Assembly: GCF_900114265.1 (NCBI RefSeq)
Contig: NZ_FPKV01000001.1
Location: 1,116,001-1,180,000 of the forward strand
Direction: 5' to 3'
DNA length: 64,000 nucleotides
From: Flaviramulus basaltis
Lineage (GTDB): Bacteria > Bacteroidota > Bacteroidia > Flavobacteriales > Flavobacteriaceae
The notes below the pieces were generated by a model that was not told where the DNA came from, did not search any database, and saw only the letters and a list, made by a program, of their open reading frames with translations. Shown here piece by piece: positions 27,912 to 36,805 of the stretch. Each line of letters begins with the position of its first letter. Positions within the stretch are counted from its first letter, which is position 1. Both the position numbers and the translations under genes were made by a program.

Positions 27912-27919
27912 CAAATATA
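27912..27919 (-). promoter_or_regulatory. -7 promoter element of the retropepsin-like gene (TATATTTG)
   Basis: Exact TAnnTTTG match, 15 nt before the ATG at 27896. Confidence 0.5.
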
Positions 27920-27977
27920 ATCATGTAAAAACAATTATTTTTACACAATAGTAAACAAACCATTTAATTTATAGAAT

Positions 27978-28745
27978 TTGATTATTACAGATACCCACAC
28001 ACATTTATATAGTGAAGCTTTTAATGAGGATAGAGATGAAATTATAAAACGCGCTATTAAGCAAAATGTATCTCGATTTTTTATTCCAGCTATCGATTCA
28101 ACTTATACAGAATCAATGCTTCAATTGGAAAAAGATTATCCGGAGAATATATTTTTAATGATGGGCTTGCATCCAACACATGTAAAAGATAATTATGAAG
28201 ATGAGTTAAAACATGTTGAAGACATGCTGGCATCAAGAAAATTTTATGCAATTGGAGAAATTGGTATTGATTTGTATTGGGATAAGTCCACATTAAGTAT
28301 TCAACAAGATGCTTTTAGGTATCAAATAAAGTTAGCAAAGCAGTATAAGTTACCTATAGTTATTCATTGTCGAGAGGCATTTGATGAAATTTTTGAAATT
28401 TTAGAAGAAGAAAAAAGTGATGATTTATTTGGCGTTTTTCATTGCTTCACAGGAAACTTAGAGCAAGCACATCAAGCTATTTGTTATAATATGAAATTAG
28501 GAATTGGAGGTGTAGTTACATTTAAAAATGGGAAAATTGATCAGTTTTTAAATCAAATTGAATTAAAACATATTGTTTTAGAAACAGATTCTCCTTATTT
28601 AGCGCCTGTTCCTCATAGAGGAAAACGAAATGAGAGTCTATATATATTAAAGGTGTTAGAAAAATTATCAGAATTATATAATACACCTATTAATACTATA
28701 GCAGAAATAACTACACAAAACTCTGAAGATATTTTTAATATATAA
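27978..28745 (+). CDS. TatD-family metal-dependent DNase
   Basis: 255 aa. Metal ligands of the TatD TIM barrel are present: DTHTHL at the N-terminus, GEIGIDLYWD, HCREAF, FHCFTG and ETDSPYLAP. Acts as a 3'-5' exonuclease or D-aminoacyl-tRNA-related hydrolase in the family. The start is a TTG at 27978: it gives the standard MIITDTHTH N-terminus and there is no ATG nearby. Followed 2 bp later by ansA. Confidence 0.9.
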   Translation: MIITDTHTHLYSEAFNEDRDEIIKRAIKQNVSRFFIPAIDSTYTESMLQLEKDYPENIFLMMGLHPTHVKDNYEDELKHVEDMLASRKFYAIGEIGIDLYWDKSTLSIQQDAFRYQIKLAKQYKLPIVIHCREAFDEIFEILEEEKSDDLFGVFHCFTGNLEQAHQAICYNMKLGIGGVVTFKNGKIDQFLNQIELKHIVLETDSPYLAPVPHRGKRNESLYILKVLEKLSELYNTPINTIAEITTQNSEDIFNI

Positions 28746-28747
28746 AT

Positions 28748-29779
28748 ATGAGTAAATTTAAACCCAACATATTACTTATTTATACTGGTGGAACCATTGG
28801 TATGGTAAAAGATTTTAAAACAGGGGTGTTACGTGCTTTTGATTTTAAAACACTTTTAGAAAAAATACCAGAATTACAACTTTTAGATTGCAATATAGAT
28901 ACGGTTTCTTTTAAAACCCCTATAGATTCAAGTAATATGAATCCGAAGTACTGGGTTCAAATAGCCGAAATGATTGAGAATAATTACAATATATTTGATG
29001 GGTTTGTAGTTTTACATGGAAGCGATACTATGAGTTACACAGCTTCTGCTTTAAGTTTTATGCTAGAAAATTTAGCTAAACCAGTTGTGTTTACAGGTTC
29101 TCAATTACCTATTGGGGATTTGAGGACTGATGCTAAAGAGAATTTAATTACCTCAATTCAAGTTGCATCTCAGCAACTTAAAGGAAAGCCAGCTATTAAA
29201 GAAGTGTGTTTGTATTTTGAATATAAATTATATAGAGCTAATAGAACCACAAAAATAAACGCAGAGCATTTTCAAGCATTTGCTTCTTTAAATTATCCGG
29301 ATTTAGCTGAGTCTGGAGTGTATTTAAAAATTAATAATGAACATTTGTTTAAACAAAACCTTAGAAAAAAATTAGTCGTTCATAAAAAATTAGATGAAAA
29401 TATAGCTCTTATAAAGTTGTTTCCAGGAATTTCAAAACCAGTATTTGAAAGTGTATTTAACATGCCTAATTTAAAAGCAGTAATTATTGAAACCTATGGG
29501 GCAGGAAATTGCAGTACTGAAAAATGGTTTATTAATATGTTAAAGGAGAATATTTCAAAAGGCATATATATTGTTAATATTACACAATGTTCTGGCGGAA
29601 GTGTGATGATGGGGCACTATGAAACCAGTAGTGAATTGAAAAAAATAGGAATTATCTCAGGAAAAGATATTACTACAGAGGCTGCTATAGCCAAACTTAT
29701 GTACTTGTTGGGGCAAAATATTTCTAGTAAAGTATTCAAAACCATGTATGAAACATCTTTAAGAGGAGAAATCACTTAA
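28748..29779 (+). CDS. ansA: Type I (cytoplasmic) L-asparaginase
   Basis: 343 aa. Both Thr active-site motifs are present: YTGGTIGM near residue 12 and LHGSDTMSYTA near residue 97, with the catalytic Lys in TDAKENL. No signal peptide, so the cytoplasmic type. Hydrolyses L-asparagine to aspartate and ammonia. Two-gene unit with tatD. Independent of the isoaspartyl peptidase at 53.9 kb, which has an unrelated fold. Confidence 0.93.
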   Translation: MSKFKPNILLIYTGGTIGMVKDFKTGVLRAFDFKTLLEKIPELQLLDCNIDTVSFKTPIDSSNMNPKYWVQIAEMIENNYNIFDGFVVLHGSDTMSYTASALSFMLENLAKPVVFTGSQLPIGDLRTDAKENLITSIQVASQQLKGKPAIKEVCLYFEYKLYRANRTTKINAEHFQAFASLNYPDLAESGVYLKINNEHLFKQNLRKKLVVHKKLDENIALIKLFPGISKPVFESVFNMPNLKAVIIETYGAGNCSTEKWFINMLKENISKGIYIVNITQCSGGSVMMGHYETSSELKKIGIISGKDITTEAAIAKLMYLLGQNISSKVFKTMYETSLRGEIT

Positions 29780-29854
29780 AATTAACTGTTAAAATTTTAG
29801 TGTTCAAAGTTTTTTTCGTTATTTGACCCTCTAAATTAAAGTGACTAAAAATAC

Positions 29855-29942
29855 AGAGAGGTGGCCGAGTGGTCGAAGGCGCACGCCTGGAAAGTGTGTA
29901 TACCTCAAAAGGGTATCGAGGGTTCGAATCCCTTCCTCTCTG
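29855..29942 (+). tRNA. tRNA-Ser(GGA)
   Basis: 88 nt. Acceptor AGAGAGG pairs with CCTCTCT (29935-29941), discriminator G29942; anticodon stem CACGC/GTGTG with loop CTGGAAA, anticodon GGA at 29889-29891; long variable arm typical of serine; T loop GGTTCGAATCC. CCA is not encoded. Confidence 0.95.
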
Positions 29943-30016
29943 CTGTTATTTTTATTTTTAATTGCTTTTTTTTTAATATCTTTAACACTTTAACTAATAA
30001 AATTAAGATCGAGAAC

Positions 30017-30787
30017 ATGAAAAGATTATTTTCTATCCTTGCCATTACAGGTATTATGGCATTCGGAACTGCTAATGCAACAACAATTGCAAACACAAGT
30101 ACAGCTGTAACCACAGTAGCAAGTATTACACAAGATGATGCAGCACCTGCTGAAGAACTTGGATTTCATCAAGAATTAAAAAAACGTTTTATTGAAGGAG
30201 GCCCTGAGTTTATGGGGATTGTATTATTATGTTTAATTTTAGGATTAGCAATTGCAATAGAAAGAATTATCTTTTTAAACCTTTCAACTACAAACACAAA
30301 AAAATTAACACAAGATGTTGAAGATGCTTTAGCTTCTGGTGGTGTTGAAGCAGCAAAAGAAGTTTGTAGAAACACAAAAGGTCCAATCGCCTCTATTTAT
30401 TATCAAGGTTTAGATAGAACAGATGAAGGTATTGAGGCTGCTGAAAAAGCTGTTGTAGCTTACGGTGGTGTTCAAATGGGACAATTAGAAAAAAATGTAT
30501 CATGGATTTCATTATTTATCGCTCTTGCACCAATGCTTGGTTTCATGGGTACGGTAATTGGTATGATTCAGGCATTCGATAAAATTGAAGCTGCTGGAGA
30601 TATGCAACCATCACTTGTAGCAGGTGGTATTAAAGTAGCACTTTTAACAACAGTATTTGGTCTTGTAGTAGCTATTATTCTTCAAATTTTTTACAATTAT
30701 ATTATTGCTAAAATTGATAGTATTGTTAACGATATGGAAGATGCTTCTATTACGTTAATGGATCTATTAATTAGAAATAAAAAGTAA
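30017..30787 (+). CDS. exbB: ExbB/TolQ/MotA-family proton channel protein
   Basis: 256 aa. A cleavable-looking signal (AFGTANA) and a short periplasmic stretch precede three membrane helices (about 65-85, 155-180, 200-225). The conserved core LFIALAPMLGFMGTVIGMI and the C-terminal LLTTVFGLVVAI helices mark the ExbB/TolQ family. With the two downstream ExbD proteins it would form the proton-driven motor for TonB-type transducers. The start is ATG 30017; the frame also runs backwards through the tRNA gene, which is clearly not coding. Confidence 0.9.
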   Translation: MKRLFSILAITGIMAFGTANATTIANTSTAVTTVASITQDDAAPAEELGFHQELKKRFIEGGPEFMGIVLLCLILGLAIAIERIIFLNLSTTNTKKLTQDVEDALASGGVEAAKEVCRNTKGPIASIYYQGLDRTDEGIEAAEKAVVAYGGVQMGQLEKNVSWISLFIALAPMLGFMGTVIGMIQAFDKIEAAGDMQPSLVAGGIKVALLTTVFGLVVAIILQIFYNYIIAKIDSIVNDMEDASITLMDLLIRNKK

Positions 30788-30807
30788 TAATTTAAAACTA
30801 AAAAATT

Positions 30808-31239
30808 ATGGGTTTACATAAAATTTTAAAAATAGTAGCCTTGGCGCTTGGTGTTATTGGTGCAATTATAGCACTAGTAATAATAGCAAGCGATAAAGAA
30901 ACAGCTGAAAGCATGGGCGGCAATCTACTATATGTTTCATATATAATACTTGGTATAGTTATAGCACTAGTATTAGTCTTTGTAATAAAAGGATTATTTG
31001 CTGGAGATATTAAGAAAACGTTAATGACAGTTGGGGCATTTTTAGCCATAATTGTTATATCTTATGTTATTTCATCTGGTACAGATTTAAGCTTAAAACC
31101 TTTTACAGATAAAGGAGCAGATGTTACAGAATCAACATCAAAAATGGTTGGAGCTGGATTATATGCATTTTATTTCCTTGCGATATTAGCTATAGGATCT
31201 ATGTTATATGGTGGCGTAAAAAAAATATTTAATAAATAA
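30808..31239 (+). CDS. Conserved membrane protein of the ExbB-ExbD operon
   Basis: 143 aa with four predicted membrane helices (about 7-27, 42-64, 74-90, 114-132). Lies between exbB and the first exbD, with 20 and 3 bp gaps, an arrangement I believe recurs in Flavobacteriaceae. No catalytic motif. Probably an accessory part of the proton motor; this is inferred from position alone. Confidence 0.75.
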   Translation: MGLHKILKIVALALGVIGAIIALVIIASDKETAESMGGNLLYVSYIILGIVIALVLVFVIKGLFAGDIKKTLMTVGAFLAIIVISYVISSGTDLSLKPFTDKGADVTESTSKMVGAGLYAFYFLAILAIGSMLYGGVKKIFNK

Positions 31240-31242
31240 ATT

Positions 31243-31830
31243 ATGGCAAAAAGAGCAGCACCAGAAGTAAATGCAGGCTCCATGGCCGACATTGCTTTTT
31301 TACTATTAATATTCTTCTTAGTAACAACTACTATTGAAACAGATTCTGGTATTAACAGAAAACTTCCACCAATGGAAGAGTCTGATGAAGATGTTGTCAT
31401 CAAGCAAAAAAATATTTTTACTGTATTATTAAATGGTAAAGATCAGTTGCTTGTAGAAGATGATATAATGGAAATTAAAGATTTAAGAAAAGCGGCTATC
31501 GAGTTTTTAGATAACGGAGGAGATGGATCATGTAATTACTGTAAAGGAAAAAAAGACCCAGCATCTTCAGATAACCCAGATAAGGCTATCATATCTTTAA
31601 AAAACGAGCGTGAAACTACTTATAAAACTTATATTGCTGTTCAAAATGAACTAGTAGCAGCATATAACGATTTAAGAGATACAAGAGCCCAAGCACAATA
31701 CGGTCAACCTTTCACAGAAATGGAAGCGAATTATAAAGATGTAAACTGGCCTGGGAATAAAGAGAAGTTAAAAGTGAAGATAGATCAAATTAAAGCTGAA
31801 TATCCTCAAAAACTTTCAGAAGTACAATAG
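31243..31830 (+). CDS. exbD: ExbD/TolR-family protein 1
   Basis: 195 aa. A single N-terminal helix carries the conserved proton-binding Asp in SMADIAFLLLIFFLVTT, then a periplasmic domain. This domain is larger than in E. coli ExbD (141 aa) and includes a CNYCKGKKD segment with a CxxC pair and a helical ending. Works with ExbB; the enlarged periplasmic part may set partner choice. Confidence 0.88.
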   Translation: MAKRAAPEVNAGSMADIAFLLLIFFLVTTTIETDSGINRKLPPMEESDEDVVIKQKNIFTVLLNGKDQLLVEDDIMEIKDLRKAAIEFLDNGGDGSCNYCKGKKDPASSDNPDKAIISLKNERETTYKTYIAVQNELVAAYNDLRDTRAQAQYGQPFTEMEANYKDVNWPGNKEKLKVKIDQIKAEYPQKLSEVQ

Positions 31831-31855
31831 ATATTAAAATTTAACATTTATAAAC

Positions 31856-32332
31856 ATGTCTAAATTTAAAAAGAAAAAAAGTGGCGATATGCCAGCAGTT
31901 AATACGGCATCTCTACCAGATATTGTGTTTATGTTATTATTCTTTTTTATGGTAGCCACAGTAATGAGGCAAAATACTTTAAAAATTCAGAATAATTTAC
32001 CATTTGCAGATCAGGTAGAAAAGCTAGATAAAAAAGATTTGGTTATGTATATTTATGCAGGAAAACCAAGTGCTAATTATACGCAGTATGGTACAGAAGC
32101 AAAAATTCAACTTAATGATGATTTTGCAGATGTTAACGATATTGCCTCTTTTATCGCAGCAGAACGCGCTTCAAAGCGTGAAGAATTAATACCATTTTTA
32201 ACTACAGCACTAAAAGTTGATAGTGATGCTAATATGGGGTTAATTGGTGATATTAAGCAAGAGTTACGTAAAGTTAATGCTCTTAAAATAAACTATACTA
32301 CTAAAAAAGGTAGTGTTTTTGGAAACAAGTAG
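31856..32332 (+). CDS. exbD: ExbD/TolR-family protein 2
   Basis: 158 aa. The N-terminal cytoplasmic KKKKSGDMP is followed by the membrane helix with proton-binding Asp (SLPDIVFMLLFFFMVATV) and a periplasmic domain closer to normal ExbD size. Second ExbD of the operon; paired, non-identical ExbDs suggest a hetero-oligomeric motor. A strong terminator follows. Confidence 0.9.
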   Translation: MSKFKKKKSGDMPAVNTASLPDIVFMLLFFFMVATVMRQNTLKIQNNLPFADQVEKLDKKDLVMYIYAGKPSANYTQYGTEAKIQLNDDFADVNDIASFIAAERASKREELIPFLTTALKVDSDANMGLIGDIKQELRKVNALKINYTTKKGSVFGNK

Positions 32333-32355
32333 TTTAATACTCTTAATTTTATATA

Positions 32356-32389
32356 AAAAAGGCGTTTTGAAATTTCAAAACGCCTTTTT
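32356..32389. terminator. Terminator of the ExbB-ExbD operon
   Basis: Perfect 34-bp palindrome AAAAAGGCGTTTTGAAA and its complement, ending in T5. Confidence 0.85.
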
Positions 32390-32461
32390 ATTTTTAATAA
32401 TTTTACAATTTTAACTATCATTGTAGGGTTATAAAAGAAAAACATACTTAATATTTTTTCT

Positions 32462-33157
32462 ATGATTCGCTTGCCTATTTTCTTGGTTTTTTTGCTTGGT
32501 AGTATTACTTGTTGCTTTTCACAGGAAGATGCTGTAAAAGTAGTTGATTCACTTTATAAGGAAGATCAATTTTATGCTGGTGTTACCTATAATTTAATTG
32601 GTAAAAAACCAGATAACCTTTCTCAAAGAGGGTTCTCACTAGGGTTTCATCTAGGTTTTATAAAAGATATGCCTATTAATAAGGCAAGAAATGTTGCTAT
32701 TGGAATAGGTTTGGGATATTCTGCAAATTCATATAATCAAAATTTACTTATTAATAAAGATGATACTAATAATTTCACTTATAGTATTATTGAGAACAGC
32801 AACAGTTACACAAAAAATAAATTTTCTAACCACTTAATTGAACTGCCTATTGAGTTTAGATGGCGTTCATCTACACCAACAGATTATAATTTTTGGCGTA
32901 TTTATACAGGGTTTAAATTTGGTTATGTGTTAACACATACTACAAAATATAAAGGGGATTTAGGTAGTATTAACTATAGTAATAATGAAGATTTTAATAA
33001 ACTTCAATACGGATTAACAATGAGTGCAGGTTATAATACTTGGAACATTTATTTATATTATGGTTTAAACCCAATTTTCTCAAAAGAAGCTCAAATAAAT
33101 GCAAGTAGTATAGATATGAATGCCGTTAAAATTGGATTAATGTTTTATATACTATAA
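32462..33157 (+). CDS. Outer-membrane beta-barrel protein (PorT-like)
   Basis: 231 aa, signal peptide ending CCFSQE. Alternating strand pattern (GFSLGFHLGFIKD, VAIGIGLGYSAN, LIELPIEFRWRSS, VKIGLMFYIL) typical of small Bacteroidota barrels of the PorT/OMP_b-brl group. Whether this is the PorT used by type IX secretion or only a relative cannot be settled here. Its stop overlaps the convergent gene by 6 bp. Confidence 0.75.
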   Translation: MIRLPIFLVFLLGSITCCFSQEDAVKVVDSLYKEDQFYAGVTYNLIGKKPDNLSQRGFSLGFHLGFIKDMPINKARNVAIGIGLGYSANSYNQNLLINKDDTNNFTYSIIENSNSYTKNKFSNHLIELPIEFRWRSSTPTDYNFWRIYTGFKFGYVLTHTTKYKGDLGSINYSNNEDFNKLQYGLTMSAGYNTWNIYLYYGLNPIFSKEAQINASSIDMNAVKIGLMFYIL

Positions 33158-33757
33158 CCAATAGTTTACTAAAATAAGCTGCGGTATGACTCCAACAAAA
33201 AATCCCATAATAAGTTCTATAGAATTATGTGCTTTTAAATGCAATCTTGAAGTAGCTACTGCGCCAATTATAATAGCCATTAAAGCAAGTGTGCCATTTA
33301 TGTTTATACTAAAATGAATACTTAAAGCAACAAAAAACATACATAAACCAGATATTCCAAGAATATGTAAGCTGGCTTTAAACTTAAAAATAGCGAGTAA
33401 TAAACAGACCATATTTGAGATGAGTATTCCTAAAAAGAAATAGTAAAGTTCTATAGCTTGTGAAGGTGTTACGATGCGTTTTAAAACCAACATCATTATA
33501 ATACAGTTAAGTAGCAAAGGATAAATACGTTCTTTAGTAGTTTCGAGCCTAATTGATTTTACTCTACCTAAAGTTTTTAATAAAAAGAAAAGAAGAATAG
33601 GTAATAAAACAGTTAATATAAAAAGTGAAACTAACTTTGCCTTAATAATTTCTTCAGGAATAAACCGTGGTGATTTAGAAAAATAAAAAACCACACCACA
33701 TAAAGGCATTATTAAAGGGTGAAAAATATACGAGATACTCTTTAACAATTTATCCAT
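33152..33757 (-). CDS. Polytopic membrane protein with degenerate PAP2-like motif
   Basis: 201 aa, about six membrane helices. The C-terminal part has SRLHLKAHNSIE, fitting the third PAP2 phosphatase motif (SR-x5-H-x3-D) with Asp replaced by Glu; the first motif (ERIYP) and the second (SLHILGISG) are only approximate. A lipid-phosphatase-like fold is plausible, activity doubtful. Its ATG overlaps the rpoN stop by 1 bp (TAATG), so it is coupled to rpoN. Confidence 0.7.
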   Translation of the reverse strand: MDKLLKSISYIFHPLIMPLCGVVFYFSKSPRFIPEEIIKAKLVSLFILTVLLPILLFFLLKTLGRVKSIRLETTKERIYPLLLNCIIMMLVLKRIVTPSQAIELYYFFLGILISNMVCLLLAIFKFKASLHILGISGLCMFFVALSIHFSININGTLALMAIIIGAVATSRLHLKAHNSIELIMGFFVGVIPQLILVNYWL

Positions 33758-35217
33758 TAAATTTTTTTACGTAATCTAGCAACAGAAATATCTAGTTGCT
33801 CTCTATATTTAGCAACAGTACGTCTTGCAATTGGATAGCCTTTTTCTTTTAAAATAGAAGCCAGAGTTTCATCAGTTAAAGGTTTTTTTTTGTCTTCTTC
33901 TTCAATAACAGTTTCAAGAATTTTTTTTATTTCTCTAGTAGAAACATCCTCTCCTTGATCGTTTTTCATAGATTCAGAAAAGAATTCTTTTATCAATTTT
34001 GTGCCATAAGGCGTATCAACATACTTACTATTGGCAACACGAGATACTGTTGAAACATCCATAGAAATTTCATCTGCAATATCTTTAAGAATCATGGGTT
34101 TTAAATTACGTTCATCACCAGTTAAGAAATATTCTTTTTGGTAATGCATAATAGCACTCATAGTAATAAATAAAGTTTGTTGGCGCTGCTTAATAGCCTC
34201 TATAAACCATTTTGCGGCATCTAATTTTTGTTTAATAAAGATGACTGCATCTTTTTGTGATTTAGACTTGTCCTTAGCATCCTTGTAGCCTTTAAGCATA
34301 TTGTTATACTCTCTAGAAACATGAAGCTCTGGAGCATTTCTACCATTAAGCGTTAATTCTAATTCGCCATCAACAATTTTAATAGCAAAATCTGGAACAA
34401 CGTGTTCTACAATTCTATTATTTCCAGCATAAGAACCACCAGGTTTGGGGTTTAAGTGCTCAATCTCATTAATAGCATCTTTAAGTTGTATTTCAGATAT
34501 ATCAAATTTTTGAAGTAGCTTTTTGTAGTGTTTTTTTGTAAACTGATCAAAAGCATTATCAATAATATTAATAGCTAGCTCAGTATCTGGATTTTTTTCT
34601 TTTCTGTGTAGTTGAATGCTTAAACATTCTTGTAAATTTCTTGCACCTACTCCAGCTGGATCTAATTGATGTACAATTTTTAGAACTTTCTTTATGCTTT
34701 CTTCTGTAGTATAAACGTTTTGAGTGAACGCCAAATCGTCCATGATGTCACTTAATTCTCTTCTTATATAGCCACTTTCATCAACACTACCAACTAAAAA
34801 TTCGGCAATGTCTCGTTCTTCATCACTTAACCTATAGGTGTTTAATTGATTTATTAAATGTTGTGTAAATGAAGTACCAGCGGCATAAGGCATAGTTTTT
34901 TCCTCATCATCACTACTATAATTATTAGCTTGAGTACGGTAATCTGGTATTTCATCATCACTTAAATACTCATCAACATTGATGTCATCATTTCCAATAG
35001 ATTCGCTATCATCAAAATCATCTGTAGAATTGTCAAAATCTGAATCTAAATCATTTTCATTGGCTTCTTTTCCCCCTTCAAGCGCAGGGTTTTCCTCTAA
35101 CTCTTGCTTTAAACGTTGCTCAAAAGCTTGTGTTGGCAACTGTATCAATTTCATTAATTGAATTTGCTGTGGCGACAGTTTTTGAGATAATTTAAATTGT
35201 AAATATTGTTTAAGCAT
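33757..35217 (-). CDS. rpoN: RNA polymerase sigma-54 factor
   Basis: 486 aa. Region I is Gln/Leu-rich (SQKLSPQQIQLMKLIQLP) for contact with bacterial enhancer-binding proteins; region II is strongly acidic; the core-binding and HTH domains follow (ISMDVSTVSRVANSKY), and the RpoN box ends the protein (ARRTVAKYRE). Directs sigma-54-dependent transcription. No enhancer-binding protein is in the window. Confidence 0.95.
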   Translation of the reverse strand: MLKQYLQFKLSQKLSPQQIQLMKLIQLPTQAFEQRLKQELEENPALEGGKEANENDLDSDFDNSTDDFDDSESIGNDDINVDEYLSDDEIPDYRTQANNYSSDDEEKTMPYAAGTSFTQHLINQLNTYRLSDEERDIAEFLVGSVDESGYIRRELSDIMDDLAFTQNVYTTEESIKKVLKIVHQLDPAGVGARNLQECLSIQLHRKEKNPDTELAINIIDNAFDQFTKKHYKKLLQKFDISEIQLKDAINEIEHLNPKPGGSYAGNNRIVEHVVPDFAIKIVDGELELTLNGRNAPELHVSREYNNMLKGYKDAKDKSKSQKDAVIFIKQKLDAAKWFIEAIKQRQQTLFITMSAIMHYQKEYFLTGDERNLKPMILKDIADEISMDVSTVSRVANSKYVDTPYGTKLIKEFFSESMKNDQGEDVSTREIKKILETVIEEEDKKKPLTDETLASILKEKGYPIARRTVAKYREQLDISVARLRKKI

Positions 35218-35239
35218 GTTTTGATTTAAGGTTGTTACT

Positions 35240-35271
35240 CAAATATAGAAAAAGGAATTATGGTTACCAAA
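35240..35271 (-). promoter_or_regulatory. rpoN promoter
   Basis: -33 TTTG (35271-35268), 20-bp spacer, -7 TATATTTG (35247-35240); leader about 17 nt. Confidence 0.65.
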
Positions 35272-35293
35272 GTCATATCAAGTTAGTTATATT

Positions 35294-36727
35294 TTAAAAT
35301 TCTGCATTTTGTGGTGTTCTTGGGAAAGGAATCACATCTCTAATATTACTCATTCCTGTTGCAAACATGACTAAACGCTCAAACCCTAGACCAAAACCAG
35401 AATGTACTGCAGTACCATATTTACGTAAATCTAAATACCACCAAAGGTCTTCTTCAGGAATATTAATCGCTGCCATTCGTTGTTTTAAAACATCTAAACG
35501 CTCTTCACGCTGTGCACCACCAACTATTTCGCCAATACCTGGAAATAATATATCCATAGCTCGAACAGTTTTCCCATCATCATTTAAACGCATATAAAAA
35601 GCTTTAATATTTGCAGGGTAATCAAACAAAATTACAGGACATTTAAAGTGTTTTTCAACTAAGTAACGTTCATGTTCACTTTGTAAATCTGTTCCCCATT
35701 CATCAATTAAATACTTAAATTTCTTTTTCTTGTTAAGTTTACAGTTTCGTAAAATATCGATAGCTTCTGTATAACTAACACGTTTAAAATTGTTATCTGT
35801 TACAAAAGTTAGTTTTTCAATTAAAGTCATATCACTGCGTTCTGCTTGAGGTTTTGTTTTATCCTCATCTTGCAAACGGTTATCTAAAAACTCTAGGTCC
35901 TCACGATTGTTTTCAAGTATATATGTAATAACCGATTTCATGAAATCTTCAGCTAAATCCATATTACCAGCTAAATCCATAAAAGCAACCTCAGGTTCAA
36001 TCATCCAGAATTCTGCTAAATGGCGTGATGTATTTGAGTTTTCGGCTCTAAATGTTGGTCCAAAAGTGTAAACTTTACCAAGAGACATGGCATAAGTCTC
36101 AGCTTCTAATTGACCAGAAACAGTTAAGTTCGTTTCCTTACCAAAGAAATCTTTAGAATAATCAACATTTCCAGCATCATTTAAAGGTGGGTTTTTAGTG
36201 TCAAGACTAGTTACTTGAAACATTTCTCCAGCACCTTCTGCATCGCTTCCTGTTATAATTGGAGCGTGCATGTAATAAAACCCATTCTCATTAAAGTATT
36301 TATGAATAGCGAATGATAATGCGGAACGTAAACGCATTACAGCACTAAAAGTGTTTGTTCTGGTACGCAAATGCGCATTGTCTCTTAAAAACTCAAAAGA
36401 ATGTTTTTTAGGTTGAATAGGGTAGGTTTCAGGATCTGAATCTCCTAAAATAGTCAATTCGTTAACCTGTATTTCAACTTTTTGACCTTTACCTTGGCTT
36501 TCAACTAACTCACCTTTTACACAAATAGCAGCACCTGTTGTAATGCGTTTTAAAAGCGCTTCGTCAAAGTTTTCAAAATTAACTACACACTGAATATTAT
36601 TTATGGTTGAACCATCATTTAAAGCAATAAAACGATTTGCTCTAAAAGTTCTTACCCAACCTTTAATTTCTACTTCTGGTATGATGATATCTTGCGATAA
36701 TAATTCTGATATGGTTCTTGATTTCAT
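35294..36727 (-). CDS. asnS: Asparaginyl-tRNA synthetase
   Basis: 477 aa, class IIb synthetase. N-terminal OB fold ([15 protein letters not shown]), motif 2 region ([20 protein letters not shown]) with the AsnRS-type acidic binding site, motif 3 ([15 protein letters not shown]). Start ATG 36727 ([10 protein letters not shown]); a longer frame upstream lacks a normal N-terminus. With this gene present, tRNA-Asn can be charged directly. Confidence 0.95.
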   Translation of the reverse strand: MKSRTISELLSQDIIIPEVEIKGWVRTFRANRFIALNDGSTINNIQCVVNFENFDEALLKRITTGAAICVKGELVESQGKGQKVEIQVNELTILGDSDPETYPIQPKKHSFEFLRDNAHLRTRTNTFSAVMRLRSALSFAIHKYFNENGFYYMHAPIITGSDAEGAGEMFQVTSLDTKNPPLNDAGNVDYSKDFFGKETNLTVSGQLEAETYAMSLGKVYTFGPTFRAENSNTSRHLAEFWMIEPEVAFMDLAGNMDLAEDFMKSVITYILENNREDLEFLDNRLQDEDKTKPQAERSDMTLIEKLTFVTDNNFKRVSYTEAIDILRNCKLNKKKKFKYLIDEWGTDLQSEHERYLVEKHFKCPVILFDYPANIKAFYMRLNDDGKTVRAMDILFPGIGEIVGGAQREERLDVLKQRMAAINIPEEDLWWYLDLRKYGTAVHSGFGLGFERLVMFATGMSNIRDVIPFPRTPQNAEF

Positions 36728-36805
36728 GTGTATTAAATTTATAGTGTAAAGATAAAAAAAGCGCATTGGCTTTTAATCACTGTATGATTAAAAAGCATTT
36801 GAAAT

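Noticed and set aside
27899-27914. TTG start for the retropepsin-like protein upstream of ATG 27896
   Set aside because: The upstream TTG at 27914 lies within the TATATTTG promoter element and the added residues carry no signal or domain.
29861-30016. In-frame extension of exbB through the tRNA-Ser gene
   Set aside because: The tRNA folds fully, and ATG 30017 is followed by a proper signal peptide.
36771-36793. Hairpin TTTTAATCA/TGATTAAAA between the MMPL-type gene and asnS
   Set aside because: Stem is all weak pairs apart from one, and no T run follows on the minus strand; too weak to call as a terminator.
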